DNA from: CAIOGO01 sp964447445
GTDB taxonomy: Bacteria > Bipolaricaulota > Bipolaricaulia > UBA7950 > UBA9294
DNA: 42,914 nt
Reading direction: 5' to 3'
Assembly (NCBI GenBank): GCA_964447445.1
Contig: CAYUSW010000031.1
Span: 1 to 42,914 of the forward strand
A program made the position numbers and the translations under genes. Positions 1 through 8,238 of the stretch are shown piece by piece. A model generated the notes under the pieces. The model saw only the letters and a list, made by a program, of their open reading frames with translations, had not been told where the DNA came from and did no database searches. Position 1 is the stretch's first letter. Each line of letters starts with the position of its first letter.

Positions 1-2
1 CG

Positions 3-3000
3 GCAGTGGACGCTTGCGGCAACAGCACTTCTGCTTTCCAGACGATCACGGTCGCCGATGCGACTCCTCCTCTGCTCCTCGTGCCCGCCGACATCGCCCT
101 GGAGTGCGGGCACTCGACCCTTCCCGACGCGACCGGCCAAGTCACGGCCACCGACTCGTGCACGACTCCGACGATCACATACACCGACCGCACGCTCGTC
201 TCAGGCTGTAGCGGGACCGGCGTGATCGAGCGCACGTGGATCGCTGCAGACGCGTGTGGCAACGAGACGACGGGAATCCAAAGGATCACGATCGCCGACA
301 GAGGGGCCCCGACTCTGAGCCTGCCGGCCGACGTCACCGTCGACTGCGGTCATGCCACGGAACCCGCAGCCACGGGTCAAGCGACGGCCACGGACGGCTG
401 CTCGCCGCCAACCGTCACACATGAGGATGCGACGAGTACGACGGGGTGCAGTGGATCGGGGGTCATCATGCGAACGTGGCGTGCCACCGACGCTTGTGGA
501 CACGCGGCCACCGGCACGCAGACGATCACGATCGCGGACACGGCTCCTCCTCAATTGACGGCGCCCGCCGACGTGACCGTGGAGTGCGGACATTCCACGG
601 CGCCTGCGGCTACGGGGCAGGCCGCGGCGAGCGACAACTGCTCGACACCCTTTGTGACCTACGAGGATGATCCCGACCTCAGCGGGTGCGGTGGGACAGG
701 CGCGATCTACCGCACGTGGACGGCCGCGGATGCCTGCGGCCACACGGCGACCGTCATGCAAACGATCCTGGTCGTCGATCTGCAGGCTCCTCTCCTCACA
801 GTGCCGACGGACGTCATGGTAGAGGCCGGCCAATCTACGTTGCCGAGCGCGACAGGGCAGGCTGTGGCGACAGACACGTGCTCCGCCACCATCGTTACGT
901 ACAACGATCAGACCGCCCTGACGTCCGACGGAACGGGAACGATCACACGGTCGTGGACGGCGGTGGATGCTTGTGGAAACACCACATCGGGGATTCAGAG
1001 CATCGAGCTCGTCAGCGCCCCACCGCCGGTGACGCTGACTCTCACGATTCCGGGCGACGTCGCCGTGGCGACCGGCGATCCGACGGACCCGTCGGCCACA
1101 GGCGAAGCCGTCGCCGTGAGCACGTGTGCGACGCCGCCTACCCTGACGTACTCGGATGCGGAGTCTCTCACGGGCTGCGACGGAACCGGAAGGATCCTGC
1201 GCACCTGGGCGGCCACCGACGGCTGTGGCAACGCGACGAGCGCTGTCCAGACGATCACCGTCATCGATGAGGGGCGCGTGCTCCTCACTGTCCCCGCAGA
1301 TACGACGGTCGAGGCCGGTGAGCCCACCGACCCCAGCGCCACGGGGTGGGCCTCGGCCAGTGATCCCGATGCCGTGGACGAGCCGCCGATCGTGACGTAC
1401 AGCGATGCAGCAGAGCTCACAGGCTGCGACGGGACCGGCACGATCTTGCGCACTTGGACGGCCACCGACGACTGCGGCAACGCGACGAGCGCTGTTCAGA
1501 TGATCGCCGTCGTCGACAGCGGGCACATCGAGCTCACCGTGCCAGCCGACGTCACCCTCGAACTGGGAAGCGCTACAGATCCAGCTGCTGCGGGCTGGGC
1601 TTCGGCGAGTGACCCCGATGCGGTCGACGAGCCGCCGATGCTGACCTACGCAGACATCGCAGAGCTCACAGGCTGCGGCGGCACGGGAAGGATTCTCCGC
1701 ACTTGGACCGCAACCGACGAGTGCGGAAACAGCACCAGCGCTGTCCAAACGCTTCTCGTCGTCGACACGCTTGCGCCCGCTCTCACCGTGCCCCCCGACA
1801 TGGAGATCGAAACGATCGAGTCCGCCGATCCCGCGGCCACAGGATGGGCGACGGCAAGCCACCACGACGCCCATGTGCCGGTCGCCGTATCCTACAGCGA
1901 TCTTGCGGATCTCACGGGCTGCGATGGAACCGGGACGATTCTGCGCACCTGGACCGCGGCCGACGAGTGCGGAAACGCTGTCAGCGAGGTGCAGACGATC
2001 CGCGTGGTGGATACAGGCCACATCAGCCTGCTCCTTCCGCCCGACACGACCGTCGCCTGCGGGCACTCGTACCACCCCTCCGTGACGGGAGAGGCTACCG
2101 CCAGCGACCCGGACGCGGTCGACGAGGCTCCGGAAGTCATGTATGAGGACGCCGCCGATCTCGCGGGATGCGGCGGAACCGGCGTCGTTTTGCGCACGTG
2201 GACGGCCGCCGATGAGTGTGGAAACACCGTGTCGGCAGTCCAGACCATCACGCTGGCGGATGTCACACCGCCGGCTCTGAGCATTCCCGCCGGCGCCCTC
2301 GTCGAGTTCGGCGAGTCAACGGAGCCCGCCGCCACCGGCCGCGGGGAGGCGCTCGACCTCTGCTCTACGACGACTCTGGCACACTCCGACGTGGCGCTGC
2401 CAGGAGCCTGCGCCGGCCGCATCACGTTGCTTCGCACCTGGACGGCCGCCGATGAGTGCGGCAACAGCGCGAGCGCAGTTCAGACGATCCTCGTGGACGA
2501 CACGACGGCGCCGGCGCTCGCTCTTCCGGCCGATGCCGTCGTGGAGTGCGGCCACTCCACGTCTCCAGCCGCCACGGGGCAAGCGGCAGCCAGCGATAGA
2601 GGCTCGACACCCACGATCACGCACAGCGACCGAACTAGCCCAGCGACGTGCGGCGGCACGAGGATCATCGAGCGGGTCTGGACGGCGGTCGACGCATGCG
2701 GCAACGCGGCCACCGGGGTGCAGACGATCGCCAACGTGGACTCCATGGCGCCTGAACTCACCGTCCCCGCAGATGACCTTGTGCAGGTCGGAGACTCGGT
2801 CCTTCCGACCTCGACGGGCCTCGCCGAGGCGACGGACGCGTGCTCGACGTTCGCCGTGACCTACACCGACGAGAGCCACCTGACTCTCGACGGGACGGGA
2901 ACGATTACGAGGACCTGGACGGCCGTCGACACATGCGGTAACGCGGCGGCGGGCGCGCAAACGATCACTGTGAGCGCTGCCCCGCCCCCGCCGCACCTGT

Positions 3001-4415
3001 CGCTGGTCGTGCCAGGTGACCGAACAGTCGATGCCGGCCAGCCAACGGATCCGTCGGTCACGGGGATGGCGGTTGCCAGTGGCTCGTGCCCAACGCCAGC
3101 TACAGTAGGCTACACAGATCTCGCATCTCTCACTGGTTGCGACGGCACCGGCGTGATTCTGCGCACGTGGACGGCCTACGACGCCTGTGGCAACACGGCG
3201 GTCGGAGCCCAAACCATCACGGTCGTCGATGTAGGTCACGTGGCACTGCTTCTCCCGGCCGACCTCACCGTGCCGTGCGGCGACCCGACAAGCCCCGAGG
3301 CCACGGGATGGGCGTCAGCAAGCGACCCAGACGCCACGGACGAGCCCCCATCGGTAACGTATGACGACGTGGCGATTCTAGATCCGTGCACTGGAGCTGG
3401 CACGATCCTGCGCACGTGGGCAGCGACCGACGCGTGCGGCAACGCCGTGAGCGCAGTGCAGAGCATCACCGTGGGAGGGTCGTGTGTCGCTCGGGTCATC
3501 ATTTCCGAGATCGCGTGGGCCGGCACAACCGCCAACTCACCGGACGAGTGGATCGAGCTGCGGAACATGTCAGACGAGAGCGTCGACCTCGAGGGGTGGA
3601 CTCTGCGCTGGCGCCTGGCCAAACCCGCGACGCGAGAGGACGAGGCGTGGAAGACTCTCCGCCTTCACGGTGTCCTTGCACCCGCGCAACGACATCAAGG
3701 CCTCCTATTGCACACGTCCGCAAGCCGCCCCGCAACGTGGTGGCTTGATCTTGCGGACCTGCGCCCGGCGCCCGACTACCTCTTGGCGGAGAGGATCAGC
3801 GACGCCACGGTAAGCAACGTGCTCGCCGGTGTTGTTTACGACGATCGCCTGGAAGAAGAGCGAGCGCTGGAGCTGTCGGACGAGGGGGAGATCGTCGAGC
3901 TCATTGCGCCCGGGGGCTGCGTGGTCGACTCGGCGAACGCTGAGCGGATGGGCGTTGGCGGCTGGGCAGCGGGAAGCGCGGCGACGCACGGAACGATGGA
4001 GCGAACGGACGCTCTGCGCGGCGACGTTGAGGCAAACTGGCACACGAACCTCGGTCTCATCACGCACGGGATCGACGCCGACGGTTTGTCTCTCGTAGCT
4101 ACGGCAGGGACCGACAATCAACCCCTCATCGAGCGGCTCCCCACTATGGAGTTTCTGGACCTGATCAGCGTACGCCGCGGCAACTCGATCGAGCTGCGCT
4201 TGCCGGCGAGAGCGTTCCTGGGCGACCCGCGGGTGCCGCGCGTTCTGGCGTTCGAGAGCGGAGACGCGGATCCCATTCCGCCGCCCGTCGACGTATCAAT
4301 GGCCGACACCTCACTCGTCGTCGTCGCGTCGGAATCCGCCCGGACTGGAGACTACGATGTCTGGGTGCGAGCCGGGGAGGTCGTGGTTCCCGTTCCCCTG
4401 CGCGTGGACCCGTAG
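3..4415 (+). CDS. Giant secreted HYR-type repeat protein with C-terminal lamin-tail domain (5' truncated)
   Basis: The reading frame is open from the first bases of the window and begins in the middle of a repeat, so the true start lies upstream. The visible 1470 or so residues hold 14 complete copies of a repeat of about 82 residues, after one partial copy. Each copy opens with P-A-D-x3-E-C-G-H-S-T and closes with R-T-W-T-A-x-D-x-C-G-N and Q-T-I. This resembles the HYR/Ig-like beta-sandwich repeats of secreted adhesins. A lamin-tail-like domain follows at about residue 1163 (RVIISEIAWAG, then DEWIELRN and DLEGWTL), and about 200 further residues end the protein. No membrane anchor is visible in the C-terminus. 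Many repeats carry paired Cys, which would suit disulphides outside the cell. A role in cell-surface adhesion or scaffolding is inference; the domain identification is fairly firm. Confidence 0.85.
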   Translation, partial: AVDACGNSTSAFQTITVADATPPLLLVPADIALECGHSTLPDATGQVTATDSCTTPTITYTDRTLVSGCSGTGVIERTWIAADACGNETTGIQRITIADRGAPTLSLPADVTVDCGHATEPAATGQATATDGCSPPTVTHEDATSTTGCSGSGVIMRTWRATDACGHAATGTQTITIADTAPPQLTAPADVTVECGHSTAPAATGQAAASDNCSTPFVTYEDDPDLSGCGGTGAIYRTWTAADACGHTATVMQTILVVDLQAPLLTVPTDVMVEAGQSTLPSATGQAVATDTCSATIVTYNDQTALTSDGTGTITRSWTAVDACGNTTSGIQSIELVSAPPPVTLTLTIPGDVAVATGDPTDPSATGEAVAVSTCATPPTLTYSDAESLTGCDGTGRILRTWAATDGCGNATSAVQTITVIDEGRVLLTVPADTTVEAGEPTDPSATGWASASDPDAVDEPPIVTYSDAAELTGCDGTGTILRTWTATDDCGNATSAVQMIAVVDSGHIELTVPADVTLELGSATDPAAAGWASASDPDAVDEPPMLTYADIAELTGCGGTGRILRTWTATDECGNSTSAVQTLLVVDTLAPALTVPPDMEIETIESADPAATGWATASHHDAHVPVAVSYSDLADLTGCDGTGTILRTWTAADECGNAVSEVQTIRVVDTGHISLLLPPDTTVACGHSYHPSVTGEATASDPDAVDEAPEVMYEDAADLAGCGGTGVVLRTWTAADECGNTVSAVQTITLADVTPPALSIPAGALVEFGESTEPAATGRGEALDLCSTTTLAHSDVALPGACAGRITLLRTWTAADECGNSASAVQTILVDDTTAPALALPADAVVECGHSTSPAATGQAAASDRGSTPTITHSDRTSPATCGGTRIIERVWTAVDACGNAATGVQTIANVDSMAPELTVPADDLVQVGDSVLPTSTGLAEATDACSTFAVTYTDESHLTLDGTGTITRTWTAVDTCGNAAAGAQTITVSAAPPPPHLSLVVPGDRTVDAGQPTDPSVTGMAVASGSCPTPATVGYTDLASLTGCDGTGVILRTWTAYDACGNTAVGAQTITVVDVGHVALLLPADLTVPCGDPTSPEATGWASASDPDATDEPPSVTYDDVAILDPCTGAGTILRTWAATDACGNAVSAVQSITVGGSCVARVIISEIAWAGTTANSPDEWIELRNMSDESVDLEGWTLRWRLAKPATREDEAWKTLRLHGVLAPAQRHQGLLLHTSASRPATWWLDLADLRPAPDYLLAERISDATVSNVLAGVVYDDRLEEERALELSDEGEIVELIAPGGCVVDSANAERMGVGGWAAGSAATHGTMERTDALRGDVEANWHTNLGLITHGIDADGLSLVATAGTDNQPLIERLPTMEFLDLISVRRGNSIELRLPARAFLGDPRVPRVLAFESGDADPIPPPVDVSMADTSLVVVASESARTGDYDVWVRAGEVVVPVPLRVDP
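96..3478 (+). repeat. 14 tandem ~246-bp coding repeats (HYR-like)
   Basis: The repeats encode about 82 residues each and begin with P-A-D or P-G-D. Two subtypes alternate: one with a Cys-rich turn after T-A-T-D-x-C, and one with the insert SDPDAVDEPP (repeats 6, 7, 9 and 14). The order of variants in repeats 3-6 recurs in repeats 11-14, which indicates duplication of a block of eight repeats. Confidence 0.85.
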
Positions 4416-4438
4416 GTTGGCGGTACTCCCCGCCCACC
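4415..4438 (+). terminator. Possible weak hairpin terminator after the HYR gene
   Basis: GGT-T-GGCGG pairs with CCGCC-C-ACC around a six-base loop directly after the stop codon. There is no T-run, so termination is uncertain. Confidence 0.3.
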
Positions 4439-4496
4439 GGATGCTGACAGGCGAGAGTTGCGGGGTCGGTCTTGAACCCAAGCCGCCCGCTCGTGC

Positions 4497-4519
4497 ACTC
4501 ATGCAGTGAACGAATGAGT
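4497..4519. promoter_or_regulatory. Inverted repeat upstream of the sigma factor gene
   Basis: ACTCAT and ATGAGT form a perfect six-base dyad separated by 11 bases, 33 bases before the sigma factor start. It could be an operator. No convincing -35/-10 pair was seen around it. Confidence 0.25.
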
Positions 4520-4552
4520 TCGGGGAGCTGACGACGCGATGAAGGACTGCTC

Positions 4553-5059
4553 TTGAAGACAGACGAAGCACTGCTGCGCGCCGTCGGCCAGGCGGATCGG
4601 CAAGCGTTTCGCGAGCTGTACGAGCGACACGCCGAGCGAGTCTACAGATTCTCGATGTCACTCGTTCGCAACGCTCATCTCGCGGAGGAGGTGCTCCAGG
4701 AGACGATGCTTACCGTGTGGAAGAGCGCGGCCAGCTTCCGCGGGGCGTCCAAAGCCACAACATGGATCCTTGGCATCGCGAGGAATCAGGCCCACAGCCT
4801 CCTTCGGCGCGAGAAGAAGGGAGAGCGGCTCCCCGAAGACCCCAAGGGGGAGCCGGATCCGGCCGAGACGGCGGAGATCGACGTTCGCGTCACGCAGGCT
4901 CTGGCGACGTTGAGCGCGGAACACCAAGAAGTGCTTCACCTCGTGTTCTACGAAGAGATGAGCTTGGCCGACGCAGCCGCCGTGCTCGGCGTTCCCGAAG
5001 GCACCGTGAAGTCGCGCCTGTTCTATGCGCGCAAGGCACTCGCCAAGGAACTCCTATGA
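4553..5059 (+). CDS. ECF-type RNA polymerase sigma factor
   Basis: This 168-residue protein has the two-domain layout of ECF sigma-70 factors. Region 2 lies at about residues 15-80 (FRELYERHAERVYRFSMSLV, then EEVLQETMLTVWK and the -10 recognition helix around TTWILGIARNQA). Region 4 lies at about residues 108-165 (LSAEHQEVLHLVFYEEMSL, then the helix-turn-helix GVPEGTVKSRLFYARKAL). The start is a TTG, chosen because GAAGGA sits six bases upstream and the N-terminus aligns with the family. The stop overlaps the next start (ATGA), so it is probably translationally coupled to the anti-sigma gene. It would direct RNA polymerase to a small regulon. Autoregulation is likely by family habit, but no ECF promoter could be recognised. 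Confidence 0.92.
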   Translation: MKTDEALLRAVGQADRQAFRELYERHAERVYRFSMSLVRNAHLAEEVLQETMLTVWKSAASFRGASKATTWILGIARNQAHSLLRREKKGERLPEDPKGEPDPAETAEIDVRVTQALATLSAEHQEVLHLVFYEEMSLADAAAVLGVPEGTVKSRLFYARKALAKELL

Positions 5060-5454
5060 CAAACTGCAGAGAAATAATCGAGATGGTGCCCTGGTACGTT
5101 ACGGGGAAACTCGACGCCGCGCAGGCTGCGGCAGTGGCCACGCACATGCACGCTTGCGAAACCTGCCGTACGGAGTTGGCGGAGGTCGCGTGGATCCGCC
5201 ACGCTGTGGGTACCAGGACCTCCAGCATGCCAGGAGTACGGCAACGCGTCTGGCACCGCGTTATGACCAAGGCAGGCCTCCGCGATACCGCAAACGTCGA
5301 CATTGGATCGTTCATCGTAGGTTTCCGACTCGGCGTGAACGCGCGGCGTCCCGGTTCGCCGGTGCGCGCCAGTCTTCGCGTGATGGGACACAACGTTCGC
5401 GTTGTCGGAACGCATGGCAAGGGGACGCCCGAGACTCCGAAGGACGCGTCGTGA
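5056..5454 (+). CDS. Soluble zinc-binding anti-sigma factor (ZAS type)
   Basis: This 132-residue protein begins with a ZAS-like domain: an early Cys (TNCREI), helix residues MVPWYVTGKLDAAQ, and the H-x3-C-x2-C metal site in HMHACETC at about residues 31-38. It directly follows the sigma factor with a four-base overlap, the classic arrangement of a sigma/anti-sigma pair. Unlike many anti-sigma factors it has no transmembrane segment. The last 60 residues are basic and Gly/Val-rich (GFRLGVNARR, VGTHGKG) and match nothing I recognise. It is therefore probably a cytoplasmic sensor, perhaps redox- or metal-responsive through the Cys/His cluster, but the signal is inference. Its stop overlaps the next GTG start. 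Confidence 0.8.
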   Translation: MTNCREIIEMVPWYVTGKLDAAQAAAVATHMHACETCRTELAEVAWIRHAVGTRTSSMPGVRQRVWHRVMTKAGLRDTANVDIGSFIVGFRLGVNARRPGSPVRASLRVMGHNVRVVGTHGKGTPETPKDAS

Positions 5455-6632
5455 GAGCCGGCTCGCCGTCCGCCGACTCGGGCGCCGCAGTGCCTATCCT
5501 TCGAGCCGCCGGGATCGGCGAGGATCGGATCCGCGATCTTGTGGCTCGCAGCGGTCTCATGACCGTCGCTCGTGCCATGAGCCTCGCCGCGCTCTTCGAA
5601 CGGCTCGTCGAGAAAGGTCTCTCGAGGGAAGAGGCGGGAACCCTGCTCGACCGCCTCAGCGAGGCCGACGTGCCTGCTCCGCGGGCTCACGCGGACGCCC
5701 TTGCCGACCTCGTTCGCCACCTGACGGAGCTTGGCGTCGCCCGGAGCCAGGCGTCGCGAGTACTCGAACGCGCCGCAGCTCAGGAGACAACAGTCGTCGC
5801 CGAGATCTCAAGGCAATCGGAGTCGGTCATCTGCGCGCGGCTGGGGGTACCGGAGCAGTCCACCGACGTGCCGGCGCACCGGTCCGGCGACAGCGAGGGG
5901 ATCTGCCCTGGCCCAGCCGCCGACTCGCATTCTGCAGATTCACTTCACCGCGTGGGAGGAAGAGACATGGCTGATCAAGACAAGCGCAACGGCGCGGAGC
6001 TAGCCGAAAGGGTCGAGAGAGAAAGAGAGCGCCTCGAACGGGAGCGCCAGGCTCTCGAACGCGAAATGGAAAAGCTCGAACGAGAGCGCGAGAAGATCGA
6101 CCGCATCCAAGAGGAGATGGAGACGCGGCTCGAGCGGCAAGAAGAGAGGCTGGAAAAGCTCGAGGAGGAGCTGGAAGCTCGTGAGGAGGAACTGGAGGAG
6201 GCCGAGGAGGAACTCGGAGACCTCGAGGTCGAGGGAGTCGAAGGCATCCGCGAGATGCTCGACGTCGTGTCGGATCGGATTCCCCACCTCATGCGCGGCA
6301 TTCAGGAGAGCGTCTACTCCCCCGAGCGGCTGAAGGGAACGGCGGACGCCTTCGCGAGCTTCTACAAGACGCTCGTGGATGCAGGGATGCCGAGTCACAC
6401 GGCCGCCGAGCTGACGCGCCAGCACTTCGAGAACCTCCAGGCACAGATGGGGATGCACACCGGCGCGCGAAGGACAAAGCGTCACCACCAGGACGTTCCG
6501 GGGCCGGACTTCGATCCCCTCGGACCCAACTTCGATCCGTTCCGTTGTTCGCGGCACGGACAACCGCCGGAACCAGCCGAGCCGGCGGAACCGGCGGAAC
6601 CGGCCGAGCCTTCCGCCCGCCGCACCGAGTGA
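5451..6632 (+). CDS. Coiled-coil protein of the sigma operon, unknown function
   Basis: A 393-residue protein if read from the GTG that overlaps the anti-sigma stop (GTGA). Residues 10-125 are helical and contain the SHOCT-like phrase VEKGLSREEAGTLLDRL. Residues 125-172 are low-complexity and linker-like. Residues 175-265 are a highly charged coiled coil of E, R and K. A conserved-looking helical domain follows at about residues 268-345 (MLDVVSDRIPHLMRGIQESV, then FASFYKTLVDAGMPSHTAAE). The tail has four EPA repeats plus EPS. An in-frame ATG at 5967 has the much better ribosome site GGGAGGA six bases upstream and would give a 221-residue product of the coiled coil and tail alone. So the locus may encode two proteins or a long and a short form. 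No signal peptide or membrane segment is seen. I do not recognise the family. Position suggests it is a target or partner of the sigma/anti-sigma pair. Confidence 0.65.
   Translation: MRAGSPSADSGAAVPILRAAGIGEDRIRDLVARSGLMTVARAMSLAALFERLVEKGLSREEAGTLLDRLSEADVPAPRAHADALADLVRHLTELGVARSQASRVLERAAAQETTVVAEISRQSESVICARLGVPEQSTDVPAHRSGDSEGICPGPAADSHSADSLHRVGGRDMADQDKRNGAELAERVERERERLERERQALEREMEKLEREREKIDRIQEEMETRLERQEERLEKLEEELEAREEELEEAEEELGDLEVEGVEGIREMLDVVSDRIPHLMRGIQESVYSPERLKGTADAFASFYKTLVDAGMPSHTAAELTRQHFENLQAQMGMHTGARRTKRHHQDVPGPDFDPLGPNFDPFRCSRHGQPPEPAEPAEPAEPAEPSARRTE
5954..5969 (+). promoter_or_regulatory. Strong internal ribosome binding site and ATG
   Basis: GGGAGGA followed by six bases and ATG, in frame inside the coiled-coil gene, right where a linker-like stretch ends and the coiled coil begins. 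It is a better initiation site than the upstream GTG. Confidence 0.5.
6570..6611 (+). repeat. 9-bp tandem repeat encoding EPA units
   Basis: About 4.5 copies of a GAACCGGCG-like nine-base unit encode EPAEPAEPAEPAEPS near the C-terminus of the coiled-coil protein. Such tracts can change length by slippage without shifting the frame. Confidence 0.7.
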
Positions 6633-6649
6633 CGAAGGGCAACGCCTGC

Positions 6650-6681
6650 GCGGGTAGCTGCCCGCCTCGACGGGGCGAGGC
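6650..6681 (+). terminator. Two adjacent hairpins after the coiled-coil gene
   Basis: GCGGG/CCCGC (6650-6665) and GCCTCG/CGAGGC (6664-6681) form two short stems that overlap by two bases. No T-run follows, so this is a weak terminator candidate. Confidence 0.3.
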
Positions 6682-6739
6682 GGCGCCCGCGGGGAAGAGA
6701 ACAGAGGCCGCGACGCAACCCGTCGGCTACTCTTACCCT

Positions 6740-7705
6740 GTGCAGGACATGCTGTTCACCCGGATCCGTCGACGTTGCCGAGACGTGGCCGCGCAGTCCA
6801 AGCGCGTTCGTATCGAAGAGCGAGCCCTACACGGCTATGCGCTTGGCCTATCAGCGCTGCCGCTCGAAGCACCGACCTACGACGATTCCCTGCACTTCCG
6901 CGGGCAGGCGGAAGACACTCTGGCGTATGTCATCGCGCTCGACGCAGTGAATTTCGGATCCGGTTACTTCCCGCATCTCGCGAAACGTCCCGGCCGTTCG
7001 GGCTACGCCACTGTCGCTCTGTCGCTCAAGGAACGATTCCACGCTGAGGGTCCTCTGACCGCGCGCGACCTGGCCGCGGCGACGCCCGCCGGATGCGCGC
7101 GGATCTTCCGTCAGAGCCTCACCAGTCCACCGATTGCTGACTTGATGGCCCTCTTCGCGCGATCGTGGAACGATCTTGGACGCGATCTCATGAACCGATT
7201 CGGCGCCTCCTTCTCCACCCTGGTCGAGGCTGCGGATGCGTCCGCAGCGTGCCTCGTCTCGCTCCTTGACCGCCAGCCCTTGTTTCACGACGTCGCCGTG
7301 TACGGGAGTGAGGAAGTGCCGTTTTACAAGAGGTCCCAGATCCTCGCTTCCGACCTCGCGCTCGCCTTCGAAGGCTCCGCTTGGGGGCGATTCACCGACC
7401 TCGATGCGCTCACGGTCTTCGCCGACAACCTCGTGCCTCACGTGCTCCGATTGGACGGCGTCCTCACGTACTCCGCCGACCTTGCCGATCGGATCGGACG
7501 AGGCGAGTTGATCGCTGCGGGGTCCGCCGACGAGGTGGAGATCCGAGCGTGTGCCGTGCACGCCGTGGAACGCATCGTCGAGGCCCTCCGCTCGACCGGG
7601 CGTGCCGTCACGGCGCGCGATGTCGACTTCGCTCTCTGGAACCGCGGCCAGGCACCTCACTACAAGGAAGCACCACGCCACCGTACTCGCACCACGGCCT
7701 ACTAG
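6740..7705 (+). CDS. Queuosine 5'-phosphate N-glycosylase/hydrolase family (Q salvage, DUF2419)
   Basis: This 321-residue protein matches the eukaryotic and bacterial queuosine-salvage family, which frees queuine base from queuosine 5'-monophosphate for tRNA modification. Family signatures include an early VRIEERAL, the core around YVIALDAVNFGSGYF (the human family reads DALNFCFW there), then GYATVALSLKERF, and the C-terminal TVFADNLVPHVLRLDGVL with GSADEVEIRACAVHAVE. Length is normal for the family. The start is uncertain: GTG at 6740 or ATG at 6749. Neither has a good ribosome site, but TACTCT at 6728-6733 could be a -10 box for a leaderless transcript starting near the GTG. No other queuosine gene is nearby. 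Exact substrate preference is family knowledge, not shown here. Confidence 0.82.
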   Translation: MQDMLFTRIRRRCRDVAAQSKRVRIEERALHGYALGLSALPLEAPTYDDSLHFRGQAEDTLAYVIALDAVNFGSGYFPHLAKRPGRSGYATVALSLKERFHAEGPLTARDLAAATPAGCARIFRQSLTSPPIADLMALFARSWNDLGRDLMNRFGASFSTLVEAADASAACLVSLLDRQPLFHDVAVYGSEEVPFYKRSQILASDLALAFEGSAWGRFTDLDALTVFADNLVPHVLRLDGVLTYSADLADRIGRGELIAAGSADEVEIRACAVHAVERIVEALRSTGRAVTARDVDFALWNRGQAPHYKEAPRHRTRTTAY

Positions 7706-7792
7706 CGGGCCTCAAGCCAGCAAGCGATCGGGCGGAGCCACGTCGCACTCCTCTTGCGGCACGGAGGGACCGCCGCTGGCGCCGGGCGCTGT

Positions 7793-8185
7793 TCACTCGC
7801 CGGCCGTAGCGACGTCCCGCAGCCGCTCGACTGTGGCCGCGCCGATGCCCTTGACGGCGGCGAGCTCATCCAAGGTGCGAAAGGATCCGTGGGCCTCCCG
7901 GTACTCAACGATGCGCGCAGCAAGCGCAGCACCGATGCCCGGAAGCTTCGCCAACTCCAGAGCGTCCGCCGTGTTCACGTCGATCTTCGTCGGAACAGCC
8001 AGCGCGGGGACGACAACCCGGACATCGGTGAGCACAATCGGCCGCACCCATCGGGCTGGGCCCCGCTCAGCCCTCGGCCAGAGAAGGACGACACCCCCGA
8101 CGAGAAGCCCCAAGGCCACGAGAAGGATAAGCCCGCGCTCTTGCTGCCTGGTCACGCCGCCTCCGCGCCTACGCTTCCCTTTCAT
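7793..8185 (-). CDS. ComEA-like helix-hairpin-helix protein with one N-terminal membrane segment
   Basis: A 130-residue protein with a basic N-terminus (KGKRRR), one membrane segment (GLILLVALGLLVGGVVLLW, about residues 18-36), a spacer, and a pair of helix-hairpin-helix motifs at residues 65-125 (KIDVNTADALELAKLPGIG, then GSFRTLDELAAVKGIG). This is the ComEA DNA-receptor layout, with the DNA-binding domain outside the membrane. In competent bacteria ComEA binds incoming DNA for uptake with ComEC, which is not in this window. The start is taken at ATG 8185. A TTG at 8209 preceded by GGAG would add eight residues. It is the last gene of the minus-strand group rsmD-surE-comEA-like. Confidence 0.82.
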   Translation of the reverse strand: MKGKRRRGGGVTRQQERGLILLVALGLLVGGVVLLWPRAERGPARWVRPIVLTDVRVVVPALAVPTKIDVNTADALELAKLPGIGAALAARIVEYREAHGSFRTLDELAAVKGIGAATVERLRDVATAGE

Positions 8186-8238
8186 ATCTCTTGGTGGGTG
8201 AAAAGACAACTCTCCACGCTGGAGGAGCGCTGCCGGAG

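Noticed and set aside
201..2075. 624-codon minus-strand frame opposite the HYR repeats
   Set aside because: It is a periodic shadow of the repeat array; the repeats keep the opposite strand free of stops.
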